A stretch of 64,000 nt of DNA from Pseudomonas orientalis (GCF_002934065.1 NZ_CP018049.1:3904501-3968500); one strand, 5' to 3'. Shown: positions 30,145-39,073, counted from the stretch's first letter. Numbers and translations are program-made. Notes: generated from the letters alone by a model not told the origin.

Positions 30145-30244
30145 TGTAGGAGCGAGCTTGCTCGCGAAGCACCTTCGAGCACCGCGAGGCATCCGGTTGC
30201 CCGCGTTATCGTTGACGTCCTTCGCGAGCAAGCTCGCTCCTACA
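30145..30244. repeat. REPIN (GTAGGAGCGAGCTTGC class)
   Basis: Inverted REP pair immediately before the cobalamin riboswitch. Its arms match those at 25048. Confidence 0.9.
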
Positions 30245-30267
30245 GGCCGTGATCGACTACCATAGCG

Positions 30268-30440
30268 CCGCCGGTTCCCACACGGGACTAATAGGGAATT
30301 CGAAACGCCGCCCGCGACGTCAATCGAAACTGCCCCCGCAACTGTAGGTGCTGAGCCTGCTCCCCACTGCCACTGGACGTCGTCCGGGAAGGCCGGAGCC
30401 TGGCGACGACGCATCAGTCAGGAGACCTGCCGGCCAAGTG
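30268..30440 (+). promoter_or_regulatory. Cobalamin riboswitch
   Basis: The conserved blocks of the AdoCbl riboswitch appear in order: GGTTCC...AATAGGGAA, AACTGCCCCCGCAACTGTA, GCCACTGG, the GGGAAGGC loop and GTCAGGAGACCTGCCGGC. The B12 box (AGCCTGGCGACGACGCA-TCAGTCAGGAGACC) is about 130 bases before the substrate-binding-protein gene. A following GC-rich inverted repeat (CCGGCC...CCGGCGG) could be the expression platform. Confidence 0.93.
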
Positions 30441-30563
30441 ACTCACTAACCGGCGGGGTGTCCGGGAAGGCCATCCTTGCGCTGCCCGGCCGGCGGCGCG
30501 CGCGGGTGTATTTCCGAACCGTCCCTGCTCTGCTTCACCGACGGTTCAAATGGAGACTGCCCC

Positions 30564-31574
30564 ATGCTGCCACGCGTTACGGCCCTGATCATCGGCCTGG
30601 GTGTCTGCACCCTGGCCCAAGCCGCACCGACCCACTACCCGCTGACCGTCGAGAACTGCGGCAGCTCCATCACCTTTGCGCAAGCCCCTGCGCGCAGCGT
30701 GACCATCGGCCAGGCCGCCACCGAGATGCTGTATGCGCTGGGCGTGGGCGATAAAGTGGTCGGCACGTCGCTGTGGTTCAACGATGTACTGGCGCAGTAC
30801 AAGGCGCAGAACGACAGCATCGAGCGCCTGGCCAATAACGAGCCGAGCTTCGAGGCGGTGATCGCCAAGCGCCCGCAACTGGTGGCCGCCGAGCTGGAAT
30901 GGGTGGTGGGCCCCCAAGGTGTGGTGGGCACTCGCGAGCAGTTCCATGAACTGAATATCCCCACGTACCTGCTGCCTTCCGACTGCGAAGGCAAGGACAA
31001 CCTGGTGGGCGCCGATGGCACGCGGCTGGAGCCGTTTCGCATCGAGACGATCTACAAGAGTCTCAGCCAACTGGCCGAGATCTTCGACGTGCAGGCGCGC
31101 GGCCAGCAACTGACCGATGAACTCAAGGCGCGCCTGGCAAGGTCAATCGCCACCGCGCAGGGCAAAGGCTTGAAGCAGGCCAGCGCGCTGGTGTGGTTCT
31201 CCAGCGCCGAAATGGCCAGCGACCCTTACGTGGCCGGCCACAAAGGTGTTCCCCAATTCATGCTGCAAACCCTCGGCCTGCGCAACGTGGTGCAGTCCGA
31301 TGAAGAGTGGCCCGCCGTCGGCTGGGAAACCATCGCCAAGGCCAACCCCACCTTTCTGGTGATCGCGCGCATGGACCGCCGCCGCTATCCCGCCGACGAC
31401 CATGAAAAGAAGCTGGCGTTCCTGCGCAGCGACCCGGTAACGCGCAACATGGACGCAGTGAAGCACAACCGCATCATCATCCTTGACGCCCTGGCGCTGC
31501 AGGCCAGCCTGCGCACTTTCGACGGCCTGGAACAGCTGGCCGCCGCCATCGACGGCTACAACCTGCCGCAATGA
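30564..31574 (+). CDS. Periplasmic binding protein of a cobalamin/corrinoid ABC importer
   Basis: A 336-residue protein of the BtuF/FhuD class. It begins with a Sec signal peptide (MLPRVTALIIGLGVCTLAQA) and has the two-lobed PBP III pattern (APARSVTIGQAATEMLYALG, LKQASALVWF). A ribosome site TGGAGA precedes the ATG. The stop overlaps the permease start by four bases. The riboswitch upstream indicates B12 or a precursor as the cargo; iron-siderophore cargo is the alternative for this fold. Confidence 0.87.
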   Translation: MLPRVTALIIGLGVCTLAQAAPTHYPLTVENCGSSITFAQAPARSVTIGQAATEMLYALGVGDKVVGTSLWFNDVLAQYKAQNDSIERLANNEPSFEAVIAKRPQLVAAELEWVVGPQGVVGTREQFHELNIPTYLLPSDCEGKDNLVGADGTRLEPFRIETIYKSLSQLAEIFDVQARGQQLTDELKARLARSIATAQGKGLKQASALVWFSSAEMASDPYVAGHKGVPQFMLQTLGLRNVVQSDEEWPAVGWETIAKANPTFLVIARMDRRRYPADDHEKKLAFLRSDPVTRNMDAVKHNRIIILDALALQASLRTFDGLEQLAAAIDGYNLPQ

Positions 31575-32575
31575 TAAGAACCCTGCTCGCCCTCACGCTG
31601 CTGCTGATCGCCCTGCTTGCCGGCGTGGCCATCGGCGAAACCGCTATCTCGCCGCAGGTGGTGCTCCAGGTGCTTGCCAATAAACTGTGGGCGGCCGGCT
31701 ATGTGCTCGACCCCATCGATGAAGGCGTGGTGTGGAACTACCGCCTGACCCGCGCCCTGGTCGCCGGTGCCTGTGGCGCGGGCCTGGCGACCTGCGGGGT
31801 GATCCTGCAGTCGTTGCTGCGCAATCCGCTGGCCGACCCGTATTTGCTGGGCATCAGCGCCGGCGCCTCGACCGGTGCGGTGCTGATCGCGCTGATCGGG
31901 GTGGGCGGCGGTTTGATTTCGTTATCGGCGGGCGCCTTTGTCGGCGCCATGGCCGCGTTCGCACTGGTGATCCTGCTGGCGCGGGCCAGCGGCTCGTCCA
32001 GCGGTACTGGCCAGATCATCCTGGCCGGCATTGCCGGTTCGCAGTTGTTCAATGCGCTTACCGCATTCTTGATCACCAAATCCGCCAGTTCCGAACAGGC
32101 CCGCGGCATCATGTTCTGGCTGTTGGGCAAACTCAGCGGCGTGCGCTGGCCGTCGGTGTGGCTGGCGGTGCCGGTGGCGGTTGCGGGGCTGGTGGTGTGC
32201 CTGTGGCACCGGCGTGCGCTGGATGCGTTTACCTTCGGCACCGATTCGGCGGCCGCGCTGGGCATCCCGGTGCGCCGCGTGCAGGTCGCGCTGGTGGGCT
32301 GCGCGGCGGTGGTCACGGCGGTGATGGTGTCGATTGTCGGCTCCATCGGGTTTGTCGGACTGGTGATCCCCCATGCCGTGCGCTTGATGCTCGGCACCGG
32401 GCACTCGCGCCTGCTGCCGGCCAGCGCCTTGGGCGGCGCCTTGTTCCTGATCGCGGCGGATGTGCTGTCGCGTACCTTGATCAAGGGCCAGGTGATTCCG
32501 GTGGGCGTGGTCACGGCACTGGTCGGCGCGCCGGTGTTTGCGCTGATCCTGATCGGCCGGAGAAATGCACGATGA
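31571..32575 (+). CDS. FecCD/BtuC-type ABC permease
   Basis: A 334-residue inner-membrane permease with about ten hydrophobic helices and the typical LRNPLADPYLLGISAGAS segment after the third helix, and the IVGSIGFVGLVIPH cytoplasmic coupling region. It overlaps the binding-protein gene by ATGA and the ATPase gene by ATGA, showing translational coupling. Confidence 0.92.
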   Translation: MIRTLLALTLLLIALLAGVAIGETAISPQVVLQVLANKLWAAGYVLDPIDEGVVWNYRLTRALVAGACGAGLATCGVILQSLLRNPLADPYLLGISAGASTGAVLIALIGVGGGLISLSAGAFVGAMAAFALVILLARASGSSSGTGQIILAGIAGSQLFNALTAFLITKSASSEQARGIMFWLLGKLSGVRWPSVWLAVPVAVAGLVVCLWHRRALDAFTFGTDSAAALGIPVRRVQVALVGCAAVVTAVMVSIVGSIGFVGLVIPHAVRLMLGTGHSRLLPASALGGALFLIAADVLSRTLIKGQVIPVGVVTALVGAPVFALILIGRRNAR

Positions 32576-33336
32576 CGGTACTGAGCTGCACCAGCCTGGG
32601 CTTCAAGGTGCGCGACGCCGAGTTGCTGCGCGATATTCATCTGGACGTGCAGTTGGGAGAAACCCTCGGCATCGTCGGGCCGAACGGTTCGGGCAAATCC
32701 ACCCTGCTCAAGTTGCTCGCCGGTTTGCGCCCCCCGGCCAGCGGCGAGGTGCGCCTGGGCGGCAAGCGCCTGGGTGAGTTGTCCCGCCGCGCCATCGCGC
32801 AGCAATTGGCCGTGGTGGAACAACAAGCCGACACTGACGACGCCATCCGCGTGTTCGACGCCGTGGCCCTGGGCCGCACGCCGTGGCTGTCGGCACTGAG
32901 CCCGTGGTCGGATGAAGACAACCGCATCGTGCGCCAGGCCCTGCACGACGTGGACGCCACCCACTTGAGCCACCGCGCCTGGCGCAGCCTCTCCGGCGGC
33001 GAACGCCAGCGCGTGCACATCGCCCGCGCATTGGCGCAACGGCCCCAAATCCTGTTGCTGGATGAGCCGACCAATCACCTGGACATCCAGCATCAACTGA
33101 CGATCCTCAAAGGTGTGCAGGGTTTGCCGGTCACCACCTTGATCGCCCTGCATGACCTGAACCAGGCTCTGACCTGCGACCGCCTCGCCGTGCTGGACCT
33201 TGGGCGCCTGGTGGCGCTGGGCACACCGCTGCAGGTGCTGACGCCGCAGCGGTTACACGAGACGTTCGGGGTGCAGGGGCACTACCTGACGGACCCGTTC
33301 GACCGCGCGCAAATCCTGCGCTTGCGCTGCAGTTGA
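32572..33336 (+). CDS. BtuD-type ABC ATPase
   Basis: A 254-residue ATP-binding subunit. Walker A GPNGSGKSTLLKLL (about residue 38), signature LSGGERQRVHIARAL and Walker B ILLLDEPTNHLD are all intact. It ends the three-gene operon. Part of the 3' end (YLTDP..DxAQ) recurs in a remnant at 33703. Confidence 0.92.
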   Translation: MTVLSCTSLGFKVRDAELLRDIHLDVQLGETLGIVGPNGSGKSTLLKLLAGLRPPASGEVRLGGKRLGELSRRAIAQQLAVVEQQADTDDAIRVFDAVALGRTPWLSALSPWSDEDNRIVRQALHDVDATHLSHRAWRSLSGGERQRVHIARALAQRPQILLLDEPTNHLDIQHQLTILKGVQGLPVTTLIALHDLNQALTCDRLAVLDLGRLVALGTPLQVLTPQRLHETFGVQGHYLTDPFDRAQILRLRCS

Positions 33337-33374
33337 ACCCTGTGACGGCGGCACAGAGCTGGCAATGATCCAAA

Positions 33375-33464
33375 TGTGGGAGGGGGCTTGCTCCCGATGA
33401 GGGCGTGTCAGCAAAAGCATCAGTAACTGACCCACCGCTATCGGGAGCAAGCCCCTCCCACATT
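33375..33464. repeat. REPIN, array copy 1
   Basis: Inverted REP pair, slightly diverged (GGGGGCTTGCTCCC). The spacer GGGCGTGTCAGCAAAAGCAT is shared with copy 3. Confidence 0.9.
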
Positions 33465-33552
33465 GTCCGAGTTTTCAATGGCTGGATTCGGCGGCGGCGG
33501 TTGAGATGCAAGGCTGACGGCGTTCGACGCTGGGGAAGGCAACACCGTTAAA

Positions 33553-33641
33553 TGTGGGAGGGGGCTTGCCCCCGATGGCGGTGGGTCAGCTGAAAAATAG
33601 GCTGCTGACAGGCCCTCATCGGGGGCAAGCCCCCTCCCACA
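33553..33641. repeat. REPIN, array copy 2
   Basis: Inverted REP pair with a different spacer. Its right flank, CACCAGAGGCCAGCGCATCG, recurs after copy 3. Confidence 0.9.
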
Positions 33642-33702
33642 TTGGACCACCAGAGGCCAGCGCATCGGTGTCGCCTGCCCTGCCGAATTGGCGCGCAGAG
33701 AC

Positions 33703-33735
33703 GTTACCTGACGGACCCGATCGACGGAGCACAGT
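33703..33735 (+). pseudogene. Relic of the ABC ATPase 3' end inside the REPIN array
   Basis: Translated in frame it reads RYLTDPIDGAQ then stop, against HYLTDPFDRAQ at the end of the intact ATPase gene. It therefore looks like a duplicated gene tail. Confidence 0.7.
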
Positions 33736-33743
33736 GATCCAAA

Positions 33744-33832
33744 TGTGGGAGGGGGCTTGCCCCCGATGAGGGCGTGTCAGCAAAAGCATCAGTCACTGAC
33801 CCACCGCTATCGGGGGCAAGCCCCCTCCCACA
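33744..33832. repeat. REPIN, array copy 3
   Basis: Inverted REP pair whose spacer matches copy 1 and whose downstream flank matches that of copy 2. Confidence 0.9.
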
Positions 33833-33887
33833 TTGGAACACCAGAGGCCAGCGCATCGGTGTCGCCTGCACTACCGGATTGGCGGGC

Positions 33888-34112
33888 TCATTCCACCTTG
33901 ATATGGGTGATTCCCACCACCTGCGCCTGCTCGAGGATTTCCTCCGGCGTCGCATCCGCAGCAGGCAGGATCAAGCCGTTTTCCGCATCACCAAAATGCA
34001 ACTGCAGCAAATGCACCGCCGCTTCATGCACAGGCAACTCGGACTGTTTGAGGTCAAATGCATGAGTGCGCGGTTCGTCATTGAACCGGTAGTTCAAGGT
34101 GTAAGCAGGCAT
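33888..34112 (-). CDS. Small hypothetical protein
   Basis: A 74-residue acidic protein (MPAYTLNYRFNDEPRTHAF, ..ATPEEILEQAQVVGITHIKVE) with an AGGA ribosome site before its ATG. It is 30 bases downstream of the esterase gene on the same strand and thus probably the third gene of the TspO-esterase unit. Beta-strand-rich by eye; no domain recognised. Confidence 0.7.
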   Translation of the reverse strand: MPAYTLNYRFNDEPRTHAFDLKQSELPVHEAAVHLLQLHFGDAENGLILPAADATPEEILEQAQVVGITHIKVE

Positions 34113-34142
34113 TGGGGAATCCTCATAATGAGAAACAACTGA

Positions 34143-35096
34143 TTAACCTGACTCAGCGATCAGTTTTTTAGTTCCCACGCGATGCAGGTGCTGCGTTATC
34201 CATTTGCGACTGTAAGCCAACACGCTGTCCGCCAGCGCCACCGGAAAATGAATGAAGCCATGGGCCGACTCCGGCAGCACATGCGCTTCTACCCCGCTCC
34301 AGCGTTCGGCGATAAGCAGCGTGTCATCCTTGAGCGGGTCCAGCTCGCCCACAAACATCAACGCCGGCGGCAGGCCGCAGAAGTCGCCGTACAAGGGTGA
34401 CAGTGGCGGCTGTCGACGTGCTTCGTCGCTGATGCCCGGCGTGAGCAGGCGCAGCGCCGCGACCATGCCCGGCCCATCCAGCAGCAGCGTCTGCGGCCCG
34501 GCCGCGCGCACGCTGGGCGTGCCGGTCAAGTCGTAGACGCCGTAGTACAACACCGCGCCAGCGACGCGTTCGAGCAACGCCGGCCATTGCTTGAGCGCCA
34601 GCAACGTCGCCGCCACCAAATGCCCACCGGCCGACTCGCCAACAAAAAATACCGGCAACCCGGCAAACTCCGTGCAGTCCGCCAACAGCCAGCGCGCAGC
34701 AGCCAGGCAGTCTTCCAGCAGGCCCTCGACCGGCGTGTTGACCGCCAGCCGGTAGTCCACCGACACCACTGCCACGTCGCAGGCACGCACCATGCCCAGG
34801 TTGAGGTCGTCGTTCATCTGCGCATTGCCGATCACCCAGCCGCCGCCATGGATATCCAGCACCACGCCTTTGGGCGCCCCGTCGGGCCGCATGATGCGCA
34901 CCGGCACGCCGCCGACCAGCCGGCGCTCCACCACAGGCGGCTTCTTGAAACGCTGGCTAGTGCGCAGCAGTGCCTGGATCACACGTGGGGTAACGCGGTT
35001 GCGAACCTTGAAGCGCGGCATCCACGCCAGCTTCTGATTGAAACGGCGCATCTGCACCAGTTCGGCCTCGCTGACGGGCCAGAGTTGGTAAGCCAT
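34143..35096 (-). CDS. Alpha/beta-hydrolase-3 (HSL-family) esterase
   Basis: A 317-residue esterase with the hormone-sensitive-lipase oxyanion motif HGGGWVIG, nucleophile GESAGG, acid Asp in GELDPLKDD and base His in ESAHGFIHF. The cap region at the N-terminus is short. Its ATG overlaps the TspO stop by one base (TGATG), so translation is coupled. Natural substrate unknown; short acyl esters are usual. Confidence 0.88.
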   Translation of the reverse strand: MAYQLWPVSEAELVQMRRFNQKLAWMPRFKVRNRVTPRVIQALLRTSQRFKKPPVVERRLVGGVPVRIMRPDGAPKGVVLDIHGGGWVIGNAQMNDDLNLGMVRACDVAVVSVDYRLAVNTPVEGLLEDCLAAARWLLADCTEFAGLPVFFVGESAGGHLVAATLLALKQWPALLERVAGAVLYYGVYDLTGTPSVRAAGPQTLLLDGPGMVAALRLLTPGISDEARRQPPLSPLYGDFCGLPPALMFVGELDPLKDDTLLIAERWSGVEAHVLPESAHGFIHFPVALADSVLAYSRKWITQHLHRVGTKKLIAESG

Positions 35097-35536
35097 CAAC
35101 GGTTATTCCGCAAAATCGAGAAATTCAACGCCGCAGCCACACACAGCCAGGCGAGGTAAGGGAACAGGATCAAGCCGGTAATCAGGTCCTGGCGCACCGC
35201 CAGCACCACCATCGCCGCCACGGTCAGCCACAGCAACACAATGATCACCATCCCGGCGAGCAAGCGGTGCGCGCCGAAGAACACCGGCGTCCACAGCGTG
35301 TTCAACGCAATCTGCGCCGCCCACAGCGCCAGCACCATTTCGCTGCCGGGGATCCGGCTCAAGCGGTAACCGGCCCAGGCCAGCAGCAGGTAGATAATGG
35401 TCCACGCCACCGGGAACAGCCAATTGGGCGGGGTGAAGCTGGGCTTGACCAGGGATTCGTACCAGGCGCCGGGTTTGAAGATCACACCGGTACTGGCGGC
35501 GGCGGCGCAGGCGAGCAGGAAGATGAAAAAGGTCAT
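35096..35536 (-). CDS. tspO: TspO/MBR-family membrane protein
   Basis: A 146-residue five-helix inner-membrane protein related to the mitochondrial translocator protein, which binds tetrapyrroles. The typical segments WYESLVKPSFTPPNWLFPVAW and ALWAAQIALNTLWTPVFFG (WxPxF-like) are present. I chose the ATG of MTFFIFLL; the frame opens 12 codons earlier. First gene of the unit with the esterase. Confidence 0.9.
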   Translation of the reverse strand: MTFFIFLLACAAAASTGVIFKPGAWYESLVKPSFTPPNWLFPVAWTIIYLLLAWAGYRLSRIPGSEMVLALWAAQIALNTLWTPVFFGAHRLLAGMVIIVLLWLTVAAMVVLAVRQDLITGLILFPYLAWLCVAAALNFSILRNNR

Positions 35537-35663
35537 GGTCGGTCCTTGAGGGGCAATGATGGAAAGCAACACTGTGTTTTTCAGTGACTCGAACGGGCGC
35601 GCATAAATTCCCTATACGCGGTAAAAATGACAGCCAGGCCATCGCTTCTACGCGTCATGAAAA

Positions 35664-36929
35664 ATGGGTAAGGTGGCCAAACCATCGCGAATCAAAGTGT
35701 TGACCCCCTCATCAGAGTGCCCCCTCTTGGCTTCCACTCACCGCAGCACGCCCTGGTCTGTGTTCCTGATCTTCCTGCGCCTGGGCCTCACTTCCTTTGG
35801 CGGGCCGATTGCGCACCTGGGCTATTTTCGCGAAGAGTTCGTCACCCGCCGGCGTTGGCTCAGCGAGCGCAGCTACGCCGAACTGGTCGCCCTGTGCCAA
35901 TTCCTGCCCGGCCCGGCCAGCAGCCAGGTCGGCATTGCCTTGGGCCTGTCGCGCGCAGGATATGCCGGCGCGGCGGCAGCCTGGGCCGGGTTCACCTTGC
36001 CGTCGGCCATCGCCCTGATCCTGTTTGCCCTGGGCCTGTCGCGTTATGGCGCCGCCCTTCCGAATGGCGTGCTGCATGGCCTTAAAGTGGTCGCCGTGGC
36101 AGTGGTGGCCCAGGCCGTATGGGGCATGGCGCGCAACCTGTGTCGGGGCTGGGCGCGGATCACACTGATGCTGGGCGCTGCCGCCCTGGTGCTGCTGGAA
36201 CCGTCCGCGTGGAGCCAGGTCGGGGTCATCGCCACGGCGGGCGTGGCCGGCCTGCTGCTGTTCAAGCCCGAGCCCCACGCCGAGCCCGACGCGCTGCCCA
36301 TCGCCATCAGCCGCCGCGCCGCAACGCTGTGGCTGGCGCTGTTCCTGCTGTTGCTGGTAGGCTTGCCGATCCTTGCTGACTGGGTCACCCACCCCACGCT
36401 CGCCCTGGTCGATGCTTTCTACCGCACCGGCTCACTGGTCTTTGGCGGCGGTCACGTGGTGCTGCCGTTGCTGCAAGCCCAAGTGGTGCCCACGCACTGG
36501 GTAAGCAACGACCTGTTCCTCGCCGGCTACGGCGCCACCCAAGCCGTGCCCGGCCCGCTGTTCACCTTCGCAGCTTTTCTCGGCGCCTCGATGAGCCACG
36601 CCCCGAACGGCTGGCTGGGCGGCCTGATCGCCCTGCTGGCGATCTTCGCACCGTCGTTTCTGCTGATCTTCGGCGCACTGCCCTTCTGGGCCAGCCTGCG
36701 CAGCAGCCCGCGCACGCAAGCCGCACTGGCCGGCGTGAACGCAGCGGTGGTGGGCCTGCTACTGGCGGCGCTGTATCAACCGGTGTGGACGAGCGCGATT
36801 TTCAACGTCTACGACCTTGCCTTCGCCCTGCTCGCCCTGGCGGCGTTGATGGTTTGGAAGTTACCACCGTGGCTGGTAGTCGCGGCAAGTGCCGCCATCG
36901 GATACCTGCTCAACCTGGCCGGCGGTTGA
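35664..36929 (+). CDS. chrA: Chromate transporter ChrA
   Basis: A 421-residue membrane protein of the long-chain CHR family, exporting chromate in resistant strains. Two homologous halves are visible: LTSFGGPIAHLGYFREEFV in the first and LVFGGGHVVLPLLQAQVV in the second, each followed by QxxPGPxxxxA-type segments (QFLPGPASSQVG and QAVPGPLFTFAA). About ten to twelve helices. The ATG used lacks a strong ribosome site; a later start near residue 20 is possible. Confidence 0.9.
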   Translation: MGKVAKPSRIKVLTPSSECPLLASTHRSTPWSVFLIFLRLGLTSFGGPIAHLGYFREEFVTRRRWLSERSYAELVALCQFLPGPASSQVGIALGLSRAGYAGAAAAWAGFTLPSAIALILFALGLSRYGAALPNGVLHGLKVVAVAVVAQAVWGMARNLCRGWARITLMLGAAALVLLEPSAWSQVGVIATAGVAGLLLFKPEPHAEPDALPIAISRRAATLWLALFLLLLVGLPILADWVTHPTLALVDAFYRTGSLVFGGGHVVLPLLQAQVVPTHWVSNDLFLAGYGATQAVPGPLFTFAAFLGASMSHAPNGWLGGLIALLAIFAPSFLLIFGALPFWASLRSSPRTQAALAGVNAAVVGLLLAALYQPVWTSAIFNVYDLAFALLALAALMVWKLPPWLVVAASAAIGYLLNLAGG

Positions 36930-36936
36930 GATCAAG

Positions 36937-36983
36937 GTGGGAGCTGTCGAGCCCCGGTGAGGCTGCGATGGGATCGCCTCGGT
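36937..36983. repeat. 47-base dispersed repeat, copy 1
   Basis: GTGGGAGCTGTCGAGCCCC plus a GAGGC...GCCTC hairpin with inner CGAT/ATCG pairing. An almost identical copy lies 302 bases downstream. It belongs to another REP-like family. Confidence 0.8.
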
Positions 36984-37238
36984 GTCCTTTTGAGCCCACA
37001 AACCCGCATCGCACCTGCAAGGGCTGTTAGCGTTTTCACCGAAAACGATGGATTCATTAACAAATTTGAGGGTGTATTAGCGTTTTCATAAACGCAAATT
37101 TAACGCTTTCGCGCGCCCTTGGCCGAACGAATCGTGGAAGCAGTGCGGTCTGCATTTGAAGAACGAGAATCGAATAGCCGCGACGATTGATCCGCACTGC
37201 CCCTCGGACACGCTATCCTGCCTGACACCGATCAAACT
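36984..37238. other. Intergenic stretch with two small hairpins
   Basis: No gene seen. CGTTTTC-ACC-GAAAACG at 37031-37047 and GCGTTT-TCAT-AAACGC at 37080-37095 are perfect hairpins, each beginning with TTAGCGTTTTC. Function unknown. Confidence 0.5.
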
Positions 37239-37285
37239 GTGGGAGCTGTCGAGCCCCAGCGAGGCTGCGATGGGATCGCCTCGGT
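37239..37285. repeat. 47-base dispersed repeat, copy 2
   Basis: Second copy, differing by about two bases in the middle (CCCCAGC versus CCCCGGT). Confidence 0.8.
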
Positions 37286-37321
37286 CGCCCGTCAAACCGC
37301 AGCCCCTGCATCACCCCATTC

Positions 37322-37885
37322 TCATTCCGGCTCCACAATCCTGAGCCAGGGCCAGCGCGACTGATAACTTCTGGCCTTTTCAGCAAACAATTGCGGCTCC
37401 GGATGCAGCGTGTTGATCCGCAGCAGCCCCTGCTCCACATCCGCCAACCCATAGGGCGCATATACCTCACCGGTAGCAATGTCCAAAGCGATACACGTGC
37501 CTGCCACCAGATACCGGTCCACCCCCTGCCGAGCCGACTGCAACTGCGGGTATGGCCGGCCAAAGCGCTGCCCATACCAGAGGTGAACGCGCGCCTGGTT
37601 CTTGACCTCCACGTTCACGCCCAGGTCCTGGAACAACGCCTCGGCCCTTCGAATCACCGCGTCCTCCGCTTCGTAGGACAGGTCGTCATCGAAGTAGAAC
37701 ACGTCATAGTCCTTCACCCCTGCATCCGCCGGCCGCTGCGCCTGATGATTCCACACCGCCTGGAACAGACAGCCCGCCGTGAGCATGCACTGCGGCACGT
37801 CCAACGCCGGCAAGCGCGCGGTGATCTCGACGTTGATGGGGTTGGCCATGGCCAGTTCGAGGAAGGTGTTGACGGTCAATGTCAT
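37322..37885 (-). CDS. Nucleotidyltransferase family protein (NTP_transf_6/DUF925-like)
   Basis: A 187-residue protein matching the PF06042 pattern: SxxxCLxQAVWN-like GCLFQAVWNHQ, then VKDYDVFYFDDDLSYEAEDAVI with the Asp pair expected for metal binding, and KNQARVHLWYGQRFG. The start has TGGGAG at a good distance. Probably transfers nucleotides to an unknown acceptor. Confidence 0.85.
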   Translation of the reverse strand: MTLTVNTFLELAMANPINVEITARLPALDVPQCMLTAGCLFQAVWNHQAQRPADAGVKDYDVFYFDDDLSYEAEDAVIRRAEALFQDLGVNVEVKNQARVHLWYGQRFGRPYPQLQSARQGVDRYLVAGTCIALDIATGEVYAPYGLADVEQGLLRINTLHPEPQLFAEKARSYQSRWPWLRIVEPE

Positions 37886-38000
37886 GGAAACTCCCAGGTA
37901 ATCCGGCTCGAATGTGTTCGCCGAAAACGCCCTATCTGCGTTTACGCGCCAGGCCTTCCACGTGAGTGTTATCGGGCCGGAAGCGCGCGCTGAAGTAAGA

Positions 38001-38957
38001 TTACACCGATGAAAAGCGCTTTCGGTAATCACTTGGCCCCACGCCGAGACGCCGCCTGAATGCCCTTCTGAACCCATCCGTATTGGCATAGCCGACGGTG
38101 TCGGCCAAGCGTTTGAGTGATACGTCCGAGCCTTCGATCAGCCGCCTGGCCGTATCGATCCGCGCCAGTTCGACAAATTCGGCCGGGGTCGAACCGGCTT
38201 CGGCCTTGAAGATACGGGCAAAGTTGCGCTCACTCATACCGGCGCGGGCGGCCAGGACGGGGACACTCAAGTCGGTCTTCAGGTGCTCCACAACATAATT
38301 CTGCACGTCTGCAATCACGCTGCGTTCGGCGGTCTGTGCCGCCAGGTGCGCGCTGAACTGCGATTGCCCCCCAGGCCGCTTGAAGAACATCACCATTTCA
38401 CGGGCAACGCTGAGCGCCAGTTCTCGGCCGTGGTCTTCTTCGACCAGCGCCAACGCCAGGTCCATGCCCGCCGTGACCCCGGCCGAGGTGTAGATGTTGC
38501 CATCCTTGATATAGATGCTGTCCGGGTCGACGCGGGTTTGCGGGTACTGCTCCGCCAGTTTTGCGCTGGAATTCCAGTGAGTGGTGACATGGCGGCCGTC
38601 GAGCAGGCCAGCGGCGGCCAGCAGAAAAGCGCCGCTGCAGACCGAGCCGATCCGACGTACGGATTTCGCCTGCCGGCGCAGCCAATCCTGCACCACAGGG
38701 TCATGCGCAATTTCGTCGATGTGGGGGCTGCCGGCCACGAGCAGGGTGTCGATCCTGCCTTTATGAGTTTTGAAGGTTTCGTCGATACCCAGCTTCAAAC
38801 CACTTGAGCTTTTGATCATCCCCTTGTCGGCACCGATCACCTCGACCCGATAGGCACGTGGATTGCCCAGTTGCCTGGCTGCTTCGGCAAAAACGTCGGC
38901 AGGGCCGACGACGTCCAGCAGTTGCACGCGGGGGAATGCCAGGAGCGTTATGCGCAT
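38001..38957 (-). CDS. GlxA-family transcriptional regulator (DJ-1/PfpI + AraC)
   Basis: A 318-residue regulator. Residues 1-170 form a DJ-1/PfpI-like amidase domain with a Cys in IGSVCSGAFLLAAAGLLDG; residues 220-315 form the double-HTH AraC domain (LSVPVLAARAGMSERNFARIFKAE, LADTVGYANTDGFRRAFRRR). It is divergent from a SLAC1/TehA-like transporter and likely controls it. The shared gap contains three TTGGCTGAA-type sites. Confidence 0.9.
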   Translation of the reverse strand: MRITLLAFPRVQLLDVVGPADVFAEAARQLGNPRAYRVEVIGADKGMIKSSSGLKLGIDETFKTHKGRIDTLLVAGSPHIDEIAHDPVVQDWLRRQAKSVRRIGSVCSGAFLLAAAGLLDGRHVTTHWNSSAKLAEQYPQTRVDPDSIYIKDGNIYTSAGVTAGMDLALALVEEDHGRELALSVAREMVMFFKRPGGQSQFSAHLAAQTAERSVIADVQNYVVEHLKTDLSVPVLAARAGMSERNFARIFKAEAGSTPAEFVELARIDTARRLIEGSDVSLKRLADTVGYANTDGFRRAFRRRLGVGPSDYRKRFSSV

Positions 38958-38979
38958 GATGTCTGTCCTCGTCGACTAA

Positions 38980-39034
38980 TTGGCTGAATACGTCGCTATA
39001 CAACTCTTTCAGCCAGCGGCTCATTTGGCTGAAA
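38980..39034. promoter_or_regulatory. Three TTGGCTGAA-type half-sites between regulator and transporter
   Basis: TTGGCTGAA at 38980-38988, its inverse TTTCAGCCA at 39007-39015 and TTTGGCTGAAA at 39024-39034. Two direct and one inverted copy in 55 bases is a typical AraC-type operator layout. Confidence 0.6.
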
Positions 39035-39073
39035 ATAGCCTCAACAGCAAATTCAGTCAAACAGGAGACTGCC

